Assembly (NCBI GenBank): GCA_036001245.1
Contig: DASYUL010000132.1
Span: forward strand, 59,709 to 123,708
Length of the DNA stretch: 64,000 nucleotides
Direction: 5' to 3'
From: Gp7-AA6 sp036001245
Lineage (GTDB): Bacteria > Acidobacteriota > Thermoanaerobaculia > UBA5066 > Gp7-AA6
Shown here: one piece after another, positions 1 through 8,900 of the stretch
Position numbering within the stretch: the stretch's first letter is position 1
Layout of the letters: each line of letters starts with the position of its first letter
Made by a program: the position numbers and the translations under genes
The notes under the pieces: generated by a model
Seen by the model: the letters and a program-made list of their open reading frames with translations, nothing else
The model's database searches: none
Told to the model about the DNA's origin: nothing

Positions 1-62
1 ATCTTGGCCCCAATTGGATGATGGTGAACGGCGGACTGCCGTGACACCACAGAGGAGGTCTT

Positions 63-80
63 ATGAACCGCTTTACTTAG
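63..80 (+). other. possible 5-codon leader peptide (MNRFT)
   Basis: An ATG preceded by a near-perfect Shine-Dalgarno (AGAGGAGG, 51-58) opens a five-codon frame ending in TAG. It is either a translated leader upstream of the exported protein at 185 or the stub of a gene whose remainder is lost. There is no other gene in 1-184. Confidence 0.25.
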
Positions 81-134
81 TTCCAACCCTCGTTTCACGT
101 GGAGGCCTCGCTCTCTACCCACACGAAAGGCCGT

Positions 135-186
135 AGAGCCCAAAAAAAGGAGAAAACCACAGAGCCAAAAAAGAGGAGAAAACCAT
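135..186 (+). repeat. 26-bp tandem duplication containing the ribosome-binding site
   Basis: Two adjacent 26-bp copies (135-160 and 161-186) share the layout AGAGCC, an A-rich run, GGAGAAAACCA. The second copy places GAGGAG directly before the ATG at 185 and the first copy ends in CAC instead of CAT. The duplication therefore doubles the Shine-Dalgarno of the next gene. Confidence 0.7.
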
Positions 187-703
187 GCGACCAACCGCAA
201 CTTTCAGAATCGTGTTTCTAGTGGCTGCTCTCGTTCTCGTGGCCACAATGTTTAGCCCCGCCTTCGCAGCCGTCAATTTTCGGAAGGCTGGTTTTAGCGT
301 TGTGACTACTACGGGCAGCGCCAATTTCGGAAAGCTCGACTGCTCCTGGGACGTCTCGGGTCTGGGGACCTCGCCAATTTACGTGACCTGCACCGCTGCG
401 ACGGCGACCGCCCATTATCAATGCATCAACCAGGGGGGTAACCCGCCTCCCGGCCAAACGTCCACGGGGGCGATGCTCGACGAGACCGCAGGACCCATCA
501 CGCCCACCAAGAATGGCCGCGCAAGTGGCGACGTATTCGTGTCGCCCCCACCGGGGACGGACTGCCACGACCAGATGGCACCAGCTCTGGTGGACGTGAC
601 GTATTGCGGTTTGACGATCGACGTCAAGAACTCAAACTCAGTGACCGCAACGCCTATTGCTAGTTTCCATTCCGACCAGTGTGTCAGCTCCAAGGACCAG
701 TAA
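185..703 (+). CDS. small exported cysteine-containing protein, unknown function
   Basis: This is a 172-residue protein that I do not recognise. Residues 1-28 form a clear Sec signal peptide: basic start, hydrophobic core, and cleavage after the Ala-Phe-Ala near residue 28. The mature part has six cysteines spread over about 140 residues, many Thr, Ser and Pro, and no transmembrane segment, so a disulfide-bonded extracellular or periplasmic protein is likely. The ATG at 185 is supported by GAGGAG in the second copy of a 26-bp duplication. It stands alone; a 9-bp-stem inverted repeat follows it. Its base composition is less GC-rich than the genes downstream. No function can be assigned. Confidence 0.7.
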   Translation: MRPTATFRIVFLVAALVLVATMFSPAFAAVNFRKAGFSVVTTTGSANFGKLDCSWDVSGLGTSPIYVTCTAATATAHYQCINQGGNPPPGQTSTGAMLDETAGPITPTKNGRASGDVFVSPPPGTDCHDQMAPALVDVTYCGLTIDVKNSNSVTATPIASFHSDQCVSSKDQ

Positions 704-722
704 CTGTAACTGTCCACATTAC

Positions 723-750
723 CGTTCCTCTATCTAAAGCCAGAGGAACG
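723..750 (+). repeat. inverted repeat downstream of the exported protein
   Basis: CGTTCCTCT (723-731) and AGAGGAACG (742-750) form a perfect 9-bp stem with a 10-nt loop, 20 nt after the stop codon. No T-run follows, so it is at best a weak terminator or an mRNA-stabilising hairpin. Confidence 0.45.
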
Positions 751-870
751 AACGACTGGTAGGTCGCCCCTCGACAGTGAGACGTCGCACACGACCTGGA
801 ACGCGCCGAGTCGTTTGTCGAGTTATTCGAGAACGAAAAACGGCTCGGCGCTTTTTCAGGGAAGAGAGCC

Positions 871-974
871 CCAAGGCGGTGGACAACCACCTTACCCGCA
901 TGATGGAAAAACTCGGCGTCCACGGGACGGCGGAGCTCGTGCGGTTCGCGGCGAAACACAAGTTACTTTCCTGA
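871..974 (+). pseudogene. LuxR/GerE-type helix-turn-helix fragment (copy 1)
   Basis: Translation gives the end of a LuxR-family DNA-binding domain (VDNHLTRMMEKLGVHG, then TAELVRFAAKH) and a stop at 972-974. The first helices of the domain and any receiver domain are absent; upstream sequence does not resemble the family. The same ~92 bp recurs at 1691-1783 at roughly 80% identity. It is a remnant, not a working regulator. Confidence 0.6.
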
Positions 975-1621
975 ACGGTCTGAGTTCCAGTTCCCGAGAA
1001 GATCGGTCTTCATGGACCGTCGGCTTCAACGGGTCGGGGTCGTCCGATCCCGACGGCGGAGACACGATCGCGTCGTACACCTTCCGCTTCGGCGACGGCT
1101 CCACGCCGGTGACGCAGTCGAGCCCGACCGTCTCCTACACTTACGCGAACCCGGGCACATATCACGCGAAGCTCACCGTCACGGACTCCCGCGGTCTGCA
1201 GCGCACCAATGCCGCGAGCGTGGACATCCAGGTCACGTCTTCGCCGGCCGCCGACATGATGGTCGTGAAGACCGGGCCGGCGACGGGTCACATGGGTCAG
1301 GCGATCACGTACACGATCAAAGTCACGAACAAGGGGCCGTCGGCGGCAAACGGCGTCACCTTGACTGACACCATGCCGAAGAACACGGGGTTCGGCTCGG
1401 TGAGCTCGACCCAGGGCACCTGCGCTCCGAAGCCACACTCTCAGCTGGTGGTCTGCAACGTCGGCGCGATGGCGAATGGGAGCACGGTCACGGTGACCCT
1501 CACGTTGAAGCCCACGAAGAAGGGGAGCTTCACCAATACAGCCTCCGTCACCGCGACGTCACCGAACGATCCGGTTTCCGGAAACAACACGAGCAGCGTC
1601 ACCACTACGGTGTCGCTACGA
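965..1621 (+). pseudogene. PKD + DUF11 tail fragment of a secreted protein, stop codon lost
   Basis: The frame reads a PKD domain (about 980-1235, with GSGSSDPDGG and FRFGDGS) followed by a DUF11 repeat (about 1250-1615). The DUF11 part is nearly identical to the C-terminal domain of the M36 protease ending at 19885, and the similarity continues past the stop: where that gene has TGA, this copy has CGA (1619-1621). The open frame therefore runs on through a terminator and into the next gene. There is no signal peptide or catalytic domain upstream. I read it as the detached tail of a lost M36-like exoprotein. Confidence 0.6.
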
Positions 1622-1649
1622 GTTGAGTTCGATCTCCAGGGGACGGGGA

Positions 1650-1689
1650 CGGGCCTCCGGGCTTTCGAGTCGGGAGGCCCGTTTTATTT
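1650..1689 (+). terminator. Rho-independent terminator after the DUF11 fragment
   Basis: CGGGCCTCC (1650-1658) pairs with GGAGGCCCG (1673-1681), followed by TTTTATTT. Its preservation indicates that the DUF11 fragment once ended a real transcription unit. Confidence 0.7.
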
Positions 1690-1690
1690 G

Positions 1691-1783
1691 CCAAGACCGT
1701 TGGACAACCACCGGACGCGCATCATGGAAAAGCTCGGAGTGCACGGGACGGCGGAGCTCGTCCGCTTCGCGGCGAGGCACAGG
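1691..1783 (+). pseudogene. LuxR/GerE-type helix-turn-helix fragment (copy 2)
   Basis: This is the second copy of the C-terminal LuxR fragment (LDNHRTRIMEKLGVHG). It begins right after the T-run of the preceding terminator and has no stop codon in its frame. With copy 1 it forms a ~92-bp direct repeat bracketing the PKD-DUF11 fragment. From 1784 to 2017 I see no recognisable gene. Confidence 0.55.
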
Positions 1784-2017
1784 GACAGGCACGTCTCGGC
1801 GCCGCGAACGTGGCCTGGTCGCAACACAGGAGCCTCCGCCGGCGCTCCGCATGCCGCTTGGCTCCTCGAACCAGGCGGACGTCACCGCGGCCTTCGACGA
1901 CACCTGAAGGGGCACGACCCGGAGCTCGGCGGAGAGCGCGCACCGACACGAGGGGGCTGCTCTTCGGAACGACCCGCGTTACGCGCGCTCCCGGAACGCG
2001 GATATCGTCTCTCGTTC

Positions 2018-4120
2018 ATGGGACGAGAGCGGAGGTTGAGGGTCATCTCTCTTCTTGCCGCTCTTGCCGCGCTCTTTCTCGCCACGCTCGCCTGCCGCAA
2101 GAATGCTCCGCCGGCCGCCTCGGCGACGCCCGTTGCTCCGAAAGCGTCGAGCGTCCTGCTCATCACCCTCGACACCCTCCGTCCGGACGCGCTCGGCTGG
2201 GTCGCGGGAAAGAACGCGACGCCGGCGCTCGACCGGTTCGCGACGGAAAGTTTCCGCTTCCCGGCGGCGGTGTCGTCCGTCCCGCTCACGTTTCCGTCGC
2301 ACGCCTCGATCCTGACCGGTTTTCTCCCGCGTCGGATGGGGCTCACCGACAACGGGCAAACTCTCGGCGCAGCGCCGCAGACTCTCTCGGAGGTTTTCCG
2401 AGGGCGCGGATATTCGACCGCCGCGTTCGTCAGCGGATACCCGCTCTCTCGGGCGTTCGGTCTCGATCGAGGCTTCGACGTATACGACGACCGGTTCCCG
2501 GCCGGCGAAGGGGAGTCACTGGAGCGACGCGCCCCGGATACAACCGCGGCCGCGCTTGCGTGGCTCGCCTCCGCGAAGGCGCCGTGGTTTCTCTGGGTGC
2601 ATTACTACGATCCCCACTATCCCTACGAGCCGCCCCGCGAGTTCGCTCGGCCGGGGGCGCGCGGCACCTACGATGGCGAGGTCGCATTCGCCGACCGCTC
2701 GATTGGCGAGCTCTTCGCGCGCGCCGAGGCCGCGGCCGGCCGGGAGCTGCTCACGGTATTCGCGGGCGACCACGGCGAGAGCCTGGGCGAGCACGGCGAG
2801 GGCACGCACGGCTTCTTCGTCTACGACGCGACCGTGCTCGTGCCGCTCGCGTTCCGCGGCGCGGGCATCGCTCCCGGCGAGAGCGGCGCGCCCGCGCGCC
2901 TCGTCGACGTCGCGCCCACCGTCCTCGAGCTCGCCGGCGCTCCGCCGCTCTCCGGCGTCGACGGCGTGAGCCTCGTGCCGACGCTCCAAGGCCGCGGGCA
3001 GACGATTCCGGCGGCGTACGTCGAGACGTATCAGCCGTGGCTCTCCTACGGCTGGTCGCCCTTGAAAGCTCTCCGGCAGGGAAGCTGGAAGCTGATCGCG
3101 GCGCCGCGACCCGAGCTCTACGACCTCGCGCTCGACCCGCGGGAGGAGAAGAATCTTTTCGACACCGTGCGCGAGAAAGCGCGCGAGCTCGAGATGGTCC
3201 GGCAGCGGATCGAGTCGCTTCCGGCCGTCGGCGCCCCCGGGAGGAACGAAGACGCCGACGCCGTCGCGAAACTGCGCGCGCTCGGATACGTCGGCGCGGG
3301 AGGCGGAGGGAGCGAGCCACCGGCGACCGGCCTGCGCGATCCGAAGGACGCGCGCGCGCTGCGCGACCTGCTGACGCAAGGCGATCTCCTGTTGCGGTCC
3401 GGCAAGGCCGGGCGCGCCGTTCCGAAATTCGATGCCGTGCTCGCGCAGGACCCTGGCAATCGCTTCGCGTTGCTGCGGTCCGGCGCGGCGCTGCTGGCCG
3501 CCGGCGATCCCGCGCGCGCCGCGGCGCGATTGCAGAAGGCCGTGGACGCGAATCCGGGCCAGCCCGAGGCCCGCTCCGCCCTCGCGCGCGCTCTCGCAGC
3601 GGCCGGCCGTCCGGCGGAGGCCGTCCCGCACGCGATGGAGGTCGTGCGCCTCCAGCCCCGGCGCGCCGCCGGATGGGCGGAGCTCGGCTCCGCACTTGGC
3701 CGCGCCGGAAAGATCGCCGAGGCGGTGCGCGCGTTCGAGCGAGCCGTCGAGCTCGAGCCCCAGAACGCGGGATTCCTCGCTCGGCTCGCGTTCGCCGAGC
3801 ACGCCGCCGGAATGATCGCGGATGCGGCGCGGGACCTCTCCCGCAGCGCGACTCTCACGGGCGGCGCGTTCGCGCACTCCGCGGCGCTCGGCGTCCTGCT
3901 CTTCGACGCCGGCCGGACCGAGGAGGCGCGCCGCTGGCTGGCCGGGAGCCGGCCGGACGATCCCGACTTCGCCGAAGCCCGCTTCCGTCTCGCACTCGTC
4001 GAAGTCGCCCGCGGCGATCGAGACGCGGCGCGCCGCGCGCTCGCTCAGGCGATCGCCGCGTCACCCGCTCTGCGCGCCCGCGCGAAGAGCGACTCGCGCG
4101 TCGCAGCGCTGCTCCCGTAA
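2018..4120 (+). CDS. AlkP-superfamily (sulfatase-like) lipoprotein with C-terminal TPR repeats
   Basis: A 700-residue protein. Residues 1-26 are a lipoprotein signal ending in LATLAC (Cys26), so it is probably membrane-anchored. Residues ~43-440 are a sulfatase/AlkP-superfamily domain: metal-binding LLITLDTLRPD, an HYYDPHYPY segment, and GDHGESLGEHGEGTHG. The position of the sulfatase formylglycine Cys/Ser is Thr91 in TFPSH, as in phosphotransferase members (LtaS, EptA) that use Thr; sulfate-ester hydrolysis is therefore doubtful. Residues ~445-700 are TPR-like repeats. The ATG at 2018 is chosen because it starts the lipoprotein signal; a longer open frame upstream is accidental read-through. 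It ends two bases before the next ATG. Confidence 0.85.
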   Translation: MGRERRLRVISLLAALAALFLATLACRKNAPPAASATPVAPKASSVLLITLDTLRPDALGWVAGKNATPALDRFATESFRFPAAVSSVPLTFPSHASILTGFLPRRMGLTDNGQTLGAAPQTLSEVFRGRGYSTAAFVSGYPLSRAFGLDRGFDVYDDRFPAGEGESLERRAPDTTAAALAWLASAKAPWFLWVHYYDPHYPYEPPREFARPGARGTYDGEVAFADRSIGELFARAEAAAGRELLTVFAGDHGESLGEHGEGTHGFFVYDATVLVPLAFRGAGIAPGESGAPARLVDVAPTVLELAGAPPLSGVDGVSLVPTLQGRGQTIPAAYVETYQPWLSYGWSPLKALRQGSWKLIAAPRPELYDLALDPREEKNLFDTVREKARELEMVRQRIESLPAVGAPGRNEDADAVAKLRALGYVGAGGGGSEPPATGLRDPKDARALRDLLTQGDLLLRSGKAGRAVPKFDAVLAQDPGNRFALLRSGAALLAAGDPARAAARLQKAVDANPGQPEARSALARALAAAGRPAEAVPHAMEVVRLQPRRAAGWAELGSALGRAGKIAEAVRAFERAVELEPQNAGFLARLAFAEHAAGMIADAARDLSRSATLTGGAFAHSAALGVLLFDAGRTEEARRWLAGSRPDDPDFAEARFRLALVEVARGDRDAARRALAQAIAASPALRARAKSDSRVAALLP

Positions 4121-4122
4121 GG

Positions 4123-5871
4123 ATGCCGAAGCGCCCGCGGAAAACTGCGCCGCCGGCTCGCGACCGGAGGTCCGTTCGGCTTATCGCGATCGCGATCTTC
4201 GCCGCGGCGTTCGCCGCCCGGGTCCTCTTCTGGCAGGCGACGCCCGACCGGGTTTGGGGCTGGACGGCATACATGAAGGCGGACGCGCCGCTGTGGCTCG
4301 AGTGGGCGCGCGCGATCGAGGTGGGCTCGTCGTTCGAGCTGGGACTGCCCATTCACCCTCCCGGCGCCGCGTACCTGGTCTCGCTCCTCTGGAACGGGCG
4401 GCCTTCCGGCGTCGATTTCGTGCGCTTCGCCTGGGTGCTGATGGGCGCACTCGTGCCGCTCCTGACGTTCCTCGCTCTCGAGCGGTCCTTCGGCGTCCGC
4501 GTCGCAACCGTCGCCGGGACGTGGGCCGCGCTCTCGAGCGGACTCCTCGTCCTCTCGACGTCGATCAACAACGAAACGCCCTACCTCGTTCTCGCGATCG
4601 GGTCTCTGTGGTTCGTCGAAGACCTCCTCGAGCGGCCGAAGACGGGACGTCTCGCGTTGTGTTCCGCGTTGAACGCCGTTGCCTGCCTCTTCCGTGTGGA
4701 GCACCTGCTCTTTTTCGTTCCGGCGCTCGGCTTCCTGGCGATCGGCTGGCTGCGCCGCGACGGATCGCGAGCGGTCCGGCTGGCCGCGGTGTCGCTCCTC
4801 TTCTTCGCTCTTCCTCTTCTTCCGTGGCACCTGTCCGCGTGGAGGGCGATCCGGAGATTCAACGAGCAGCCGCGGCAGTTGACGCCGGTCGAGCAGCACG
4901 CGGTCCGCGGCGTCGAAGAATCGCTTGCCGGTTTGCGCTGGAGTCCGGAAGCGATTCGCGCACGCGACCGACTGCCCTCCTTCCTGCGCCGCACCGCGTC
5001 GGCCTTCGTTCTCGCCACGGTCGCGCATCGCGGGGGCCACGAGGTCCGCGGGGAAGATTTCCGGATCCTCGAGCAGGCGTTCGGCTATCGACCGCGGCGA
5101 CTCGACCGCCACCCGTTCGTCTCGTCCTATGGGCCGCTCAACTTCTACCTGGCGAACAATCCGGCGTCGACCGGAGGATTCGACCGCTCCCCTCTCGAGC
5201 AGCCGCCGCCGCTCGGCGGAGGAGCCGCAAGCTACCCGCGCGCTCTCGTGCAGGGCCTGCCTCCGGGCGACCTCTCGTTCGTCTATCCGCCTCACCTGCG
5301 CCTGTTCAACGAGGGCTACTCGCTCGGATGGAAGTGGATCCGCGGAAATCCGAAGGAGTTCGCTCGTCTCGCGGCGGGAAAGCTCTCGATCTTCTGGTCG
5401 GGCGCGGCCATGGGGTTCACCGGCTGGAATCTTCCGCTCGGGCTTTCGGGGACGCGTCGCGCGGTCGACATGGTGTCGCCGGAGGGCGGGTTCGCCGCCG
5501 CGTGGCGGCTCGCCGTCGCTGCCGCGTGCCTCGCCGGAGTCGTGTTCGCCCGGCGGCAGCCGGCGCTCACGCCATGGCTCCTCTTCTTCGCGAGCAAAGT
5601 CGTCGTGACCATCCTGTTCTTCGGCTACGTCCGGCAGGGGGCGACCGTCGTTCCGGTGGTCGCCCTTCTTCTCGGTGTCGCGCTCGAACGATGGATTCCC
5701 GCGCGCCCGCTGCTCCTGGCCGTCCCGGTTCTCGCTCTCGGAGTGACGCTGGAGGCGGCGCGGTTCGTCTCGAAGCCGCACGTGCGGATCGACGGAGTGA
5801 TCGTCGGCGACCAGGATCCCCTTCCGCCCGACGACCACGACGCGCATCGCGTCGAGGTGCGGTTGCGGTAG
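4123..5871 (+). CDS. polytopic membrane protein, GT-C / family 39 glycosyltransferase-like
   Basis: A 582-residue protein with about ten hydrophobic segments and a large loop (about residues 240-410) rich in Arg and Pro. The first loop carries DAPLWLEWARAIE, resembling the acidic first loop of the PMT/ArnT (GT39) family, so transfer of a sugar from a polyprenyl-phosphate donor is plausible. I cannot confirm the acceptor. Its ATG lies two bases after the stop of the AlkP/TPR lipoprotein gene, which implies co-transcription and a shared envelope role. The last ~25 residues are polar and rich in Asp, Pro and His. Confidence 0.65.
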   Translation: MPKRPRKTAPPARDRRSVRLIAIAIFAAAFAARVLFWQATPDRVWGWTAYMKADAPLWLEWARAIEVGSSFELGLPIHPPGAAYLVSLLWNGRPSGVDFVRFAWVLMGALVPLLTFLALERSFGVRVATVAGTWAALSSGLLVLSTSINNETPYLVLAIGSLWFVEDLLERPKTGRLALCSALNAVACLFRVEHLLFFVPALGFLAIGWLRRDGSRAVRLAAVSLLFFALPLLPWHLSAWRAIRRFNEQPRQLTPVEQHAVRGVEESLAGLRWSPEAIRARDRLPSFLRRTASAFVLATVAHRGGHEVRGEDFRILEQAFGYRPRRLDRHPFVSSYGPLNFYLANNPASTGGFDRSPLEQPPPLGGGAASYPRALVQGLPPGDLSFVYPPHLRLFNEGYSLGWKWIRGNPKEFARLAAGKLSIFWSGAAMGFTGWNLPLGLSGTRRAVDMVSPEGGFAAAWRLAVAAACLAGVVFARRQPALTPWLLFFASKVVVTILFFGYVRQGATVVPVVALLLGVALERWIPARPLLLAVPVLALGVTLEAARFVSKPHVRIDGVIVGDQDPLPPDDHDAHRVEVRLR

Positions 5872-5892
5872 CCGCGCGCGCGACCGACCCTC

Positions 5893-5942
5893 AAAATTGA
5901 GCGTTCGTCCTCCGCCTTTCTGAGGAGGTTTCCTCATTGCCC
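5893..5942 (+). promoter_or_regulatory. dyad element A, upstream of the first M36 protease
   Basis: TCTGAGG (5919-5925), six bases, CCTCATT (5932-5938), running into TTGCCC (5937-5942) as a possible -35; a weak -10-like TTCAGA lies at 5958-5963. An extra half-site AAAATTGAG (5893-5901) lies 31 bp before the right arm, exactly as in element B at 16013. It precedes the protease start by about 50 bp. Confidence 0.6.
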
Positions 5943-5988
5943 CGCCTTCCCAGCGGTTTCAGAGTGCCGATCGGGGAGGGGGATGGAC

Positions 5989-8900
5989 ATGAAGAATTCG
6001 CCTCGTCGCCTCGCCGTCAGACTGGCGGGCGCCGTATCCCTGACAGCTTTTTCACTGATCGGTTCGGCGGTGGCTTTCGCCGCCGTCGCGCCCCAGGGTG
6101 ATCCCGTCGCGGTCCGCGCCACCGGACACCCGGATCTTTTCGTCCGCAGCCTTCACCTTCCGCTCGACAGCCTGCCGGCGGATCTGGCTCGCACGCTGCG
6201 CGGCGATCTGGAGGCGCTCGGGATCGCCGGCGATCTCGGCGCTTACGACCTGCGTGCGGGTCGCTGGGGATCTCTGATCGCGAAGGCCCCGCTCGTGCCG
6301 GGGCCCGGCGTGGGGAACACTCTGACGTGGGCCGCGCTCGGTCTCGCGGTCCCTTCCGACGACGCGGCCTACAAAGACGCCGTCTGGCGCGCTTTCAAGG
6401 GATACCTCCAGGCCAACCAGGCGCTGCTCGGCGTCAGCACATCGGAACTCGCGGCGCCGTCGATCGGCGCGTATGAAAACAACCGCCTCGTCCACGTCTA
6501 CGCGGGCCGTGTGTACGGAGGCGTGCCGGTCCGCGACAGCTTCGTGAAAGCAACGTTGAACAGCGGGAACCTCGTCCTCTACGGCACGCGCAACTGGGGA
6601 ACGATCAACATCTCCACGACCCCGAGCGTGTCGCAGGACGCGGCGCGCGACGTCGTCGGAGGCCATCTCTCCGGCTTGAACGTCACCGGGTGGGGCACGC
6701 CGCAGCTCGTCATCGTTCCCCTGGCGAACGGGTCGAATCCCGAGGCCGCCGTGGGGAGCGGTTACGCCTACCGCCTGGCCTGGGCGGTCGGCGCGACCGT
6801 AGAGGGAAGCCAGGGCTCTTGGGAGGCGCTGGTCGACGCGCGCAACGGAGAGCTCCTCGGCTTCTACGACCGGAACTCGTACATCGACCAGAAGAAGATC
6901 GTCGGCGGAATCTTTCCCGTGTCGAATGACGGCCTCTCGCCCGGCGGAGTGCCGGACGGCATCGAGCAGCCCGGCTATCCGATGTCGCGCGCGTTCGTAT
7001 TCCGAGGAGCCACCCAGTTCACCGCCAACAGCGAGGGGCTCGTCACCATCGTCGGCGGCGGCGAATACCGGACGAGCCTGACCGGTCCGTTCATCCGGAT
7101 CCAGGATCAGTGCGGTGCTGTCAACGAGGTCACCTCGTGCGACGCACTGGACCTCGCTTCGAGCAGCGGAACGGATTGCGCCCGTCCCGTCGGCCATTCA
7201 TTGGGCGACACGCACTCGGCGCGCACGGGCTTCTACGAGTTGAACCGTGTCATCGACCAGGCCAAGAGCTGGCTGGGACCTCTGGCGACGAACAACACGC
7301 CCGCCGGCTGGCTGAACCGCCAGTTCCCGGCCAATATGAACATCAACAACGCCTGCAACGCGTTCTTCAGCCCCGCGGACACCGCGGCTCCCACTACGGG
7401 CTCCATTAACTTTTACCGTAACGGCATCCTCGGCTCGAACGTCTGCCGCAACACCGGCGAGATCCCGGCCGTCTTCGACCACGAGTGGGGCCACGGCCTC
7501 GACACTTACGACGACAGTCCCGGTGTCAGCCTGCCCGGTGAGTTCTATGCGGACGGCGCCTCCGTCCACCGCTTGAACGACTCCTGCATCGCGCGCGGCT
7601 TCTTCATCAGCAATGCTGCCTCCCCGGCCGGGTTCTGCCCGGGCAACGGCGACCTATGCACCGAGTGCACCGGCGTGCGCGAGATCGACTGGATGAAGCG
7701 GGACTCGCACATGCCGCACGACCTTCCATGGGTGCTCGACCAGAATCCCACGGTCCCGGGGAGCTGTGGTCCCGTCATCGTGCCGCCGACGCCGTTCAAC
7801 TCGGGGCCCTGCCAGCGCGGCACGCACTGCGAGGGCACGATCATCGGCGAGGCCGTCTGGGACCTCCTGAAGCGCGACATGCCCTGCCACACGAAAGGCT
7901 GGGAGGCGCCGTTTCCTGGCTCGAACGGTCCCGTCGCCGGCGGTCGGTGCAAGACGGTCGGTGGCAACGCAAATCCGACCATCGACGAGAACTCCGCACT
8001 GGTTCTCGGCACGCGCCTCTACTACCTGGCCGCGGGAGGAGTCGTCCTCGGCTATCAATGCGACCAAACCCCCAACACCGGGGCGCCCCGCAACGGAGGG
8101 TGCAACGCGGACAGCTGGTACATGGGCTACCTGGCCGCCGACGACGACGACGGCAACATCGCAAACGGCACGCCGCACATGCTCGCGATCGAAGCCGCCT
8201 TCCGGCGCCACGGGATCGCATGCCGTGCTCCCGCCCCGATGAACCTGGGCTGCGTGGGGACGCCGGCCCCGACGGCGAAGCCCGTCGTCACGGCCACCGC
8301 GGGCGCTCGCAGCGCGACGATCACCTGGACCCCGGTGACCGGCGCCGCCGAGTACTGGATCCTGCGGACCGACGGCGTGCACGGGTGCAACTTCGGCAAA
8401 ACGCGCGTCGGCCGCGTGGCGGCGAACGCGCCGCTCTCCTTCACCCAGACCGACCTGCTCGACGGGTTCACCTACTACTACAGCGTGGTGCCGGTCGGCG
8501 GCGCGGCGCCCCTCCCGGCGCCGGCACCGGTCGCGCCGGCCGAAGCGTGCGCCGGCCCGATGAGCGATTGCGCAGGGGTGACGCCGCTCTCGCCCGACCC
8601 GAACCCGCCGATCTGCGAGACGCCGCCGAACGCCCCTCCGGTCGCGGTAGACGACGCCGCCTCCGCTCCACGCAACCACTCGAGGCGAATCGACGTCCTG
8701 GCCAACGACACCGATCCGAACTTCGATGCCCTGGTCGTGACCAGCGTGACCACTCCGACCAACGGAGGGACGGCGGTCATCGACCCGGACAGTCGAGTGA
8801 CGTACACACCGCCGGCCGGCGCCCCGATCGGAGCCACCGACGCCTTCGACTACGTCGTCAGCGACGGACGGGCCGGCTCGGACACCGGGCACGTCACGGT

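Noticed and set aside
815..4120. One 1101-residue protein joining PKD, DUF11 and the AlkP/TPR lipoprotein
   Set aside because: The frame crosses an intact terminator at 1650-1689 and is open only because a stop codon mutated to CGA. A lipoprotein signal begins at 2018, which marks the true start.
1810..5871. One 1353-residue membrane protein
   Set aside because: The first ~770 codons are an Arg-rich shadow frame across the AlkP/TPR gene. The real membrane protein starts at 4123.
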